Origin: Folioceros fuciformis
Lineage: Eukaryota; Anthocerotophyta; Anthocerotopsida; Anthocerotales
Assembly (NCBI GenBank): GCA_049999805.1
Contig: JBNGIO010006220.1
Location: 84,582 to 148,581 of the forward strand
Length of the DNA stretch: 64,000 nucleotides
Direction of reading: 5' to 3'
The notes beneath the pieces were generated by a model. That model ran no database searches and had not been told where the DNA came from. It saw only the letters and a list, made by a program, of their open reading frames with translations. Positions 55,958-64,000 of this stretch are shown here, piece by piece; positions within the stretch are counted from its first letter, which is position 1; the number at the start of each line of letters is the position of its first letter. Position numbers and translations under genes: made by a program.

Positions 55958-56743
55958 ATGGCGGCGTGCGTATCAGGAACCTGGACCGCCCGAGGGGCGG
56001 CGACTGCTGCCTCGACGCGCTCTTTCGAAGCTAGTGCCAGTACGTCCTCTGCTGCTGCTTCAGGCAGGCCATGCCGACCGGGCGCAGCGGTACCGCCTCT
56101 CTCTTGCGCAACATCCAGCTCCGCGTTGAGCTTGCGATCCGCTCTGCTCGGATCCCGGCTGGGCCTTTCCCGCCCTTCCTGTAGGTCGGGAGCGAGGCAA
56201 ACCGCCGCCCCGGTTGCCAGGGCGGCCAAGCTCACGGGAGAAGACCCCGAGTGGTCGGACGACGACTACGTTGTGCTAGGCTTGGCGCATTGCTTTGTCA
56301 AGGATGAGGGGGGCAAGCTCAAGGACAAGTTCGTGGTGGAGGCCATCCCGGCCGGAGGTCTGGAGTGCATGGACAACGGCGGTGCCACTTGCTACAAGCA
56401 CGCCACGGCTACCACCCTAGGAGTGGCTCTGAAGCAGGACGTGAGCCTCCTTCCTAAGGAGTTTACTGGCACTCAGTTCTGCGACGAGTTCGATTTTCGG
56501 GCAAAATGCGCATCTCGCACGTGGAAGCGGGAGCACGCGCAGACGAACTTGCTCAACCTTGTGCCGAAGGATGGTGTGCGCTCAGACTTCAACTTCTCCC
56601 TCGCCGACAAGCGTGTGCTCAACATGGAGAACGTTGTGAATGACAGCGACAACATCAAGCAGGACATGAGCATCGATGTCTACGGCAGAACACAGGAAGG
56701 AGAGGAAATGAAAGAGGAGATCGCCAAGTTGTACAGCGTTTGA
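55958..56743 (+). CDS. Conserved plastid-targeted protein of unknown function
   Basis: Single exon, 261 residues, start ATG in an ideal GCCATGGCG context. Residues 1-90 are rich in Ser, Ala, Thr and Arg with almost no acids (SASTSSAAASGRPCRPG), a typical chloroplast transit peptide ending near VARAAKLTGE. The mature part begins EDPEWSDDDYVVLGLAHCF and continues with KLKDKFVVEAIP, CYKHATATTLGVALKQD, ASRTWKREHAQTNLLNLVP and a C-terminal KQDMSIDVYGR. I recognise these blocks as shared by plant nuclear-encoded chloroplast proteins without assigned function. There is no membrane helix and no enzyme motif that I can name. Codon use is strongly GC-biased, which suggests high expression. Confidence 0.8.
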   Translation: MAACVSGTWTARGAATAASTRSFEASASTSSAAASGRPCRPGAAVPPLSCATSSSALSLRSALLGSRLGLSRPSCRSGARQTAAPVARAAKLTGEDPEWSDDDYVVLGLAHCFVKDEGGKLKDKFVVEAIPAGGLECMDNGGATCYKHATATTLGVALKQDVSLLPKEFTGTQFCDEFDFRAKCASRTWKREHAQTNLLNLVPKDGVRSDFNFSLADKRVLNMENVVNDSDNIKQDMSIDVYGRTQEGEEMKEEIAKLYSV

Positions 56744-58287
56744 AGTCATGCAAAGGCTTTCACCGATCTGTAACCAATTTTGAGGTTGTGTGTGCAACTC
56801 ATTGTCTTAGCTTTGTACGTCTATCTCGCTAGAGCTTCAGAGGGTTCGCTACATCGTTAGGATCGGTCCGCTGACTGTTGTGGACGAGTGTTCAATCATT
56901 TTTGTGGCTTGGGGCCGAAGAGTCTGTAATCTGGACATCCGTGGCCCTAACCCCGTTTGCAATTTTTAGCCGTGGCACCTGAGGTATCGCTTCGGATATT
57001 TGGCCTCTTTCGGATAACATTTGCCTGATCTTCCTGCACACGGCTTGAAATCCTCCGGGCTTGTGTTTGTTCGACAACTGTTATGTTCCTGAAATATCTT
57101 TTGTCAAATGTATCTCGTAACTTATTGAAGCCACTTTGCACAGTCCTGTACCTGGGCGTAACATTGGGTACTGCTATGTGTGCCTCTTCTTGATTGGATT
57201 CGTTTTCTCAAACTGCTGTCGAGCTCCGCCACGCATGAGGAGTAGCAATCAGACTTGGCCTTTTCCGTGTGGAGATGCGCTGGCCAGTGTACAATCAATT
57301 CAGCTTGTCGCGAAACAAACCCTTCACCCAACTGCGTTCTTTCCACGTCCTTTCCGGATCTTCCTCAAGGGGCAAAGCCTCTCGTGTTCCTTGCAAAGTC
57401 CGTTCGGCTGAACCATGAAATAACCCATACCGGAAACGGATAATCGGCCTCTTCAACTTGCCATTTTGCGGCAAGGATCTCAACATCCACTCCACTGGAA
57501 TTGGACAGATGACCAGGCTACCATAGCGGCAACAACACACACCTCCTCAATCTCCCCACACTGGCTGTTTGTCGCCGCTTTGCAGTCAAATCTCAAATTG
57601 AATTCCGAGGTCGACGATTATACAGTGATGACACCATGTTACCTGGACGCCAGTTGAGGAACGGGCCCCGCGTCCAGTACCTCCGAGTTCGGCAGTCATC
57701 GCTGCCAGGTGGTCCGAGCTGTGAGTACAGGTTCAGAATCTCCCAGTTAGGGCACGCAACGCACGTTCTTCAAACCACGAAGGTTGACCGCTGAGGCAAC
57801 TGTGGTTCACGGTCGCGGGAACAAATGTCTTGCGGAACTGCCGTCAGGTCTTACCGGAGCTCCGGTGATCTCTCGACCGGCGGCTGACAACGGCCTGTGG
57901 GCAGGTGCCCATGTTTCAAGCTGGGGTCAGCTGGAAAAGGTTGGGAGTCGTTCATTAGAGGGGCCGGTTGGATCTGGGTACATTTATGTCCGCTTGGCCA
58001 ATGCATTGGTTTCTTTAGGGGGTGTCCTCAGGTCATCCCAATATCAGGGAAAAGGACAACTGGGTCCGGAAACACCGAAATCCTTCATCTCTGATCTTCC
58101 TTGCTGTGAGAAGTCGTTGAGGTCATCCATGCCAACAGACTGAGGATCAATCTAGGCTGTATGGAAGTTCGCGCCTACCGTCAACAGTGGGCCTGCTCTG
58201 ACAGCTGCTGGTGAGTCAGTTGGATCTGTCGAAACGGAACTCAGGTGGAGCTTTGACCACGCGTGTCCGAGCTATCTGCAATGAACT
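56744..58287. other. Intergenic upstream of the RELCH gene
   Basis: 1.5 kb. Frames such as 57136-57411 (+), 57295-57540 (-) and 57784-58143 (+, no ATG) show no domains or convincing splice sites. Probably 3' UTR, promoter and leader. Confidence 0.5.
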
Positions 58288-61200
58288 ATGGATTCCGCGG
58301 ACATTCAGAGTTTCGTCAGCGAGATCGTGGATTTTTTGATCGAGAGAAACTATCTCCTCACTGCTTTCGAACTGCTTCATGAACTGCTGGAAGATGGTCA
58401 AGATGCTATCGCCTCTAAGCTCAAGCGCTTTTTCAGTGATCCGGAAAGATTCCCTGCTGACCAGTTGCTTGAGATGCAGAGCTTACCAGGTAACTCTTGT
58501 ATGCAATCACACCTTCTGATACCGTAGTACGTAACTTATCTCCATAGCTACGGGTGGAGTTCAAGTTGGATAAGGTTGGCATGTGGATAGGTCTGGATAC
58601 ACAGATGCTCTATGATGCGAAGGAGGCAGCCCTGGAGCGTGCTGCGGTCTCTGACTATGAACTGCGCCTTGCACGAGAAGATCTTAGAAGCTTACAGGAT
58701 AAATTGGAGAAGCAGGCAGAAAAACTATCGATCCGCTCAACTCCTAGTGAGCGTAGTCTCTTGCAATGCTTTCAGTACTGTCGTGTTGCATTTTGTTGAA
58801 GAATCTGAATTTCCACCTGCATGGCCCCCAAAGTCTAGTAACTGGGTAGCTGGGATGATTTGGTTTACTCTTACCGTCCTCTGTCCTGGCTCGCAGAATC
58901 TGCGCCTGCAACTATAGCAGAAGCTGTGACAAACACAAACCGCCTGATTCTGCCAGGTCCACTGTTGGAAAACGAAAGACGGGATCTGAATTGCGCAGTT
59001 AAGGAGTATCTCGTGACTTGTGGGTACAAGGTCACAGCAATGACATTTCTGGAAGAGGTATTGCCTGTTGCAACAATTGTATGCAGATTGGGTTGCACCC
59101 AGCAGAGAACGTGTAAGACTGTTTGTGGCTATGAACAGGTTGAAGATCAAGATCTTGATGCATGGCAGAATCAGGTTGCACATGTGCCTGATGCGCTTCG
59201 AAGATATTACTTGCAGTTCCTAAGTACTGGCACCGATCAGATTGAGGTATACTGCTACTATTTTCCGCTCTTGTGCCCCTAGTCTGGCTTGAACTGTTCT
59301 ACATTTGCGACTTGTAGTTCAGTTTCTGTTCAACAGGGGTGCTGTCTTGGAAGCATGTTCTGTAACACACCCACTGCTGTTTAACTTCCAGCGTTGGGGT
59401 CCGGCAGAAAATGGGATTTCTGCAGGAGCAAAATGCAGCTTTGTCTTTAGGAAAGGAGGTTTTAGAGAAGGAGATGTCCTCTTTGAGTAAGCAGCTAGAA
59501 GCTTCAAAGAAAGAGTTCAAAGGGAAAGAGCAGCAGTCGAAGGAGAAAGATCAGCAGGCAAGGAACTGATTTGTGTTAGTGTGTCAGTGCAAGCTATAAT
59601 GCGGTGACTCATCAGCCGTCTTGCTTACGCAGATACTGCACCTAACAGACTCTTTAGAACGTGCTATTCATGAAGTAAATGATCTCAGATTGGAAGTGAC
59701 ATCACTGAAGCTTGATCTTGAAAGGTCAAGATCAAGTCAAGCAAATGCAAGCCATGTTACTCCAACGCAAACGGAAGTTGAGGATGATGTCTCTCCGGCC
59801 AATAAAGCTGCGCTAAGACAAGAAATGCCTACCGAAGTGGAACAAGCCATCATGGGAAACCCTGCCCTTGACACACTTTCTGACAGTCCTATTCAGGAAA
59901 TAGTGGAGCCAAAATGTCAGCAATGCACTGAGAAGCAAGCCGTGGTAAGCTCTGTTTGTTAAAACTGGCACCATCATCAAGCCCATCCTGGTGTTCATGA
60001 TTGTCACTCAAGTTGGCATCTGATTTGTGTAGGAATTGGAGACGGTACAGATTCTTGCTGAAGCTTTACCCAAGATAGTGCCCTATGTGCTGATCAACCA
60101 TCGTGAGGTAATTGGAGGTTCTTTCGTTTGGTTGTGTGGCAAAGTCTTTGGATGTAGTACTCCAATCTTATCTTGATACCTGACGTTTGGCTGCAGGAGC
60201 TCCTTCCCCTTATGATGTGTGCTATTGAACGCCATCCTGATAGCATAGTCCGTGACTCTCTTACCCACCACCTCTTCAATTTAATCAAGCGTCCGGATGA
60301 GCTGCAGAGACGGATCATCATGGATGTAAGGCTATTTTTTGTTTGGAATGGTTTCCATGAGGGTCCAGTCTGTGTGAGAAAGGAAGAGAGGATATCAGAT
60401 TTTGTTGCACAGAAAATTAATCATTTGTTGCTGAAATCACGCAAAACGTGTCCTGTGTTTGACAGGCTTGTGTTTCTTTGTCCAAGAGTCTTGGTGAGAT
60501 GCGAACTGAAACAGAGTTGCTTCCTCAATGCTGGGAGCAGGTAATTGGTTATCTACACCTGAGGAGTACGTTATTCTTGCAATCTAGAGTATGTTGGCAG
60601 TCTACACTATTCTTGAATAGACCTCCTATGTGCCTGCGGGGCTACTTGCCAAAATGTTTGACACATCTCCCTGTCATGGTTAGATAAATCACAAGAATGA
60701 AGAACGGAGACTGCTTGTGGCACAATCCTGTGGGGAGCTTGGACAGTTTGTCAGGCCAGAGATGCGAACGTCATTAATTCTGTCCATTGTACATCAACTT
60801 GTCGAGGATTCAGCTCCAATTGTCCGAGAAGCAGCAGCGAACAATCTGGCTCTTCTACTTCCACTTTTCTCCAACATGGAGAAGTATTTCAAGGTCAGCA
60901 CTGCTAAGATATGCTGGGGAGCAAACATGGCGCAGGATATCTGACTCCAAAGATGGTTACAAAAGTAAGCACCTAGTGCTATGTAGAGTAGATTGTTAGG
61001 ATTCTGGGTCCCCCTAAGCTCAGGTTTGTAATCTAGTTAAATCATTGCATACCTCATGCGAGTCTCTGTGGGTTGCAGGTGGAAGAGCTCTTATTTCAGC
61101 TGGTCTCTGATCCATCAGCGATTGTTGTGGAGACTACCCTCAAGAAACTTCTTCCTGCTGTATTAACATGGATGGAGTCCGGAAGAAAACCCCTACTGCC

Positions 61201-63628
61201 CCTACTCCGATCCCTTCTTGTGCACCTCTTAGGTCATGCGAAGGTGAGCTTTGTGGGGGTGGCGACCTCCCAAGGTTTTGGAAAGTATCACAAACTTTGT
61301 CATGAGAGTTTTGTCTGACGTATGGAGTCTGAGATCACTGTTTCCTATGTTGGATGGCAGAGATGCCCTCCTGTATCAGGTGTAGAGAAATCTGCAGAAG
61401 CCCACCTACGAGTGTTGGGAGAGAAGGAGCGGTGGAGTATCGACGTTTTGTTGCAGATGTTGACTCAACTTTTGCCAGCCATACGAGACGCTGCTTTAAC
61501 TAGCTCTCCCTTCAAGGATGCTGTACAGGAGGGCTCTCATGAATCTGGTTTTTCGGATGACCTTGTCAGATTGTTTGCTGAGTAAGTGGTGATGTGTGGC
61601 GAAAACGTTTTGCTATATTTCCTCCGGCATCTGATGACGGCTCTTATCTCAGGACGGAGGTTGACTGGGTTATCCTTGATTGGATGTTTGAGGACTGCTT
61701 TCCAGCTTTGCTGCAACTTGCTTGCATGTTACCAGCCAGGGAAGAGATTCTTCGCACACGACTTTGCAAGGTATGCCTGGTGTGCCAATTGACCACTTAA
61801 AACGCGTTCATGGGGTTGTGTGGACTTTGTGCTCAATTGTTAAGAAGTTCCTTTGTTGGACCAGGTGCTAATTTCCATCGATTCATGTTTTGGAGGCTGC
61901 TATCATTCCACTATAGTTGTGCCGATTTTTCTTGCTGCCGTTGGTGATGATGTGGAGCCAAAGCATCTGTCGCCCAAGCTCGTCAGTCGAATCACTGGTA
62001 AACACTGTTTTTTGTGGTGCTTGAAGACGATGCAGCCCAAGCTTCTTGATTCTGAATCGCCAAATACGTGCAGGCCTGAGACCGAGAACAGCAGCAGAAG
62101 AGCAGTTGGCTGGAATGTGTGTTCTTCCTTTGCTGCTAGCTGGAGTGCTCAGTGCGTCGAGTGTGCATCCGGAGTTCTTTGCCGTATACCTGAGAAATCT
62201 GATTTTGCAATCCACATTCAAGCATGGGGCTTGGAGAAGTTCACACTCTCCAGATCTTGTCGATGCTGTTAGATTTCTCTGGTAATTCCTGGTCTCTCTT
62301 TGTCGAACTGATACCAGGAATAATGACTTTGCTTGCTGCCACACGTACTAGCGTATGAATATGTGATGGAAAGGGGTATGACACCGGAACTCTTTACAGT
62401 TCTTTCAAGGATCAACATGGAGCTATAATGGGAGTTCTTTGGGACCTAGTTGTCAATGCAAATGCTCCTGTGAAGGTCACCGCCACAGTTATATCAAGGG
62501 CATTGGTACGTGGATTGAGTGAGCCTCTCGGGATATGGACATGGAGAACTTCGATTCTGAGTGCTGCTTCTGAAATTCGGTGAATGACTCAGGTTGGGTA
62601 TGCGGATCTGAAGCTGGTGACTCAGCAATTGTTGCCAGCGTTGGTGACTCTTGCTTCTGACCCAAACGTCGAAGTTAAGCATTCCAGTATCGAAGCGTTT
62701 GGATCTGTTGCTCAACATTTCAAGGAAGAGGCGGTATTGCAGGATGACTAACTATTCTAGATTTCCCGTTAAGCTTGTTGGCCTCTAGATTGAGTTTAAC
62801 TCAGGTGGCTAGATGCAGGTGTTCAAAGTATTTACGGATCTTGCTGCTGAGCAGCGGTTTTGTTGGTATAAACTGCAGGTGGTCGACAAAATACGTGTCC
62901 AGATGGATGCATTTCTGGAGGATGGATCACACGAAGCTGTTATCAAAGTAGTCCGAACATTTGCTGCCATTTTGCCCGTCTCGGCATCCAATCTGCGGGA
63001 CTATATCCTTTTAAGCTTGGTTTTTTATTTGTCCAGCATCTCCTTTCAACTTTTGCGATGCCTATGGGTGAGGGTATTGTCCTTGACTGCGAGCACATCT
63101 GCTGCAGAAACTGCTTGTGTTGTCTTCTGCTGGAACACAGGCAGCATCGCTCATGCGACGCCGTGAAAGAGCTGATGCCTTCAGTGAAGCCATTCGTGCA
63201 CTCGATGCCACAGGTCCGTTGAAAATCTCTGCACACCTGTTGCAGTTGCGCAGAGCGTCGGATATGGCTGCTGACGAATATGCCGTGATTCAGATCTTTC
63301 CCCCACCAGTGTCAAAGAGCTTCTCCTTCCCACAGTTCAGAATCTTCTTAAGGATTCTGATTCTCTGGATCCAGCACACAAAGAAGCTCTGGAGGTAATC
63401 TTGAAGGAAAGAACTGTGAACAGACTGGAATCCATCAGCAAAGTCATGACCATGGGAAGCCTATTTGGAGAAGGTGGATTTTTGAGCAAGAAAGAGCTTG
63501 GTGATGATACGCCCAGCCCAAACAGCCCGACACCCCCACAAGAGGCAGGCATGCTGAAGCGGATAATAAGAAACAACTACGGCGGAAATTTGTTCAGCAG
63601 GGCGAGTAGCACGACACCTGACCATTGA
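58288..63628 (+). CDS. LisH, coiled-coil and HEAT-repeat protein, RELCH (KIAA1468) homologue
   Basis: In animals RELCH works with Rab11 at recycling endosomes in cholesterol transport; the plant role is little known. About 20 exons. The first are firm: 58288-58489, 58591-58746, 58897-59057, 59139-59246, 59408-59557, 59633-59944 and then from 60033. The N-terminal LisH is FLIERNYLLTAFELLHELLEDG. A second LisH-like stretch is AVKEYLVTCGYKVTAMTFLEE. A coiled coil spans exons 59408 and 59633 (QLEASKKEFKGKEQQSKEK; LERAIHEVNDLRLEVTSLK). HEAT repeats follow: ALPKIVPYVLINHRE, SIVRDSLTHHLFNLIKRPDE, LGQFVRPEMRTSLILSIVHQL, VVETTLKKLLPAVLTWM, LLPALVTLASDPNVEVKHSS and others. The last exon ends with SKVMTMGSLFGEGGFLSKKE and a TGA at 63628. 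The gene is complete, about 1,200 residues. Middle and late exon borders are approximate. Confidence 0.92.
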
Positions 63629-64000
63629 AATCATTTTGCACCAGCTCTGAATGATTTTTCATTAGCGGATAACGATTTTGGTGAACGTCTTTTGTATGCT
63701 ATGGCCCCCTGCTGTTTATAGTATTGGTTAGTGAAGGTGCTTCCAGCACATTGCAGGTCAAAGTGACGTCTGGTGTCCCCGCGCGTCAACAAGTGGCCAG
63801 GGCTGTTGGCTACGCCGGCGAATAGTTACACCTCGCTTGTTACTAGCTCCTAACCACGTTCACGATTTGGGCATCCAAATTCTAGGATGGATAGTCACCT
63901 TGATTCTCTCAGCATTAATAACATGTTCAAACTCAATAGAATATAAGTTCATGAATATGTTTAAAATAAATAGAATATAAGTTCATTATACTATAACTCT
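63629..64000. other. 3' flank of RELCH gene, AT-rich end
   Basis: No gene. Near the end the block AATAGAATATAAGTTCAT occurs twice (63937 and 63969 regions). Confidence 0.6.

Noticed and set aside
57784-58143. 119-codon plus-strand frame upstream of RELCH
   Set aside because: Begins with TTG, no domain, and lies where the RELCH promoter and leader should be.
58548-58590. Acceptor at 58547 for RELCH exon 2
   Set aside because: It would put exon 2 out of phase and run into a stop; the acceptor at 58590 closes in frame and gives the conserved LYDAKEAALERA stretch.

Overview
The window is nuclear DNA of a land plant, read from a draft assembly (one gap of 100 N, two of 10 N). The genes are split by short GT-AG introns of roughly 75-250 bp. 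They include plant-typical families: a PPR-DYW editing factor, an ALS3-type transporter, a plant MED12, U11/U12-31K, a FLK/PEPPER-like KH protein and a nuclear-encoded plastid protein, plus a tRNA-Glu(CTC) and Ty1/Copia elements. The style of the PPR repeats, the GC-rich gene space and the close gene packing suggest a seed-free plant (bryophyte, lycophyte or fern grade). That is inference; I cannot name the species.

Layout. 1-5.6 kb: 3' part of a BAG6-like ubiquitin-domain gene (+). 5.9-6.8 kb: short P-type PPR gene (-). 7.3-8.9 kb: U11/U12-31K of the minor spliceosome (-), head to head with an ALS3/STAR2-type permease (+, 9.15-10.3 kb). 10.75-11.3 kb: a small unrecognised ORF model. 11.2-13.7 kb: intronless PPR-DYW gene. 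14.76 kb: tRNA-Glu. 15-17.8 kb: low-complexity leader and promoter DNA. 17.8-20.2 kb: a small PHD-finger gene with a GATA-like first finger and an AT-hook. 20.2-24.4 kb: simple-repeat-rich DNA with the assembly gap. 24.4-31.1 kb: a single-exon MED12 (-). 34-36.2 kb: a TPR-SET methyltransferase-like gene (-).

36.5-50 kb is a repeat island. It holds a PPR fragment, a decayed transposase-like gene of a type I associate mainly with animal transposons, several minisatellites and segmental duplications, a degenerate Copia element, and the 3' half of a second Copia element with a probable LTR. 50.7-63.6 kb returns to dense genes, all on +: ARF-GAP, KH-domain RNA-binding protein, a conserved plastid protein of unknown function, and a complete LisH/HEAT-repeat RELCH homologue.

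The genes are mostly housekeeping functions: protein quality control, RNA processing and editing, transcription, vesicle traffic and metal transport. They form no obvious joint pathway. I found no convincing new multi-gene system. The most unusual items are the transposase remnant, the single-exon MED12, the DYW protein ending in DSH, and the compact finger protein at 17.8-20.2 kb.
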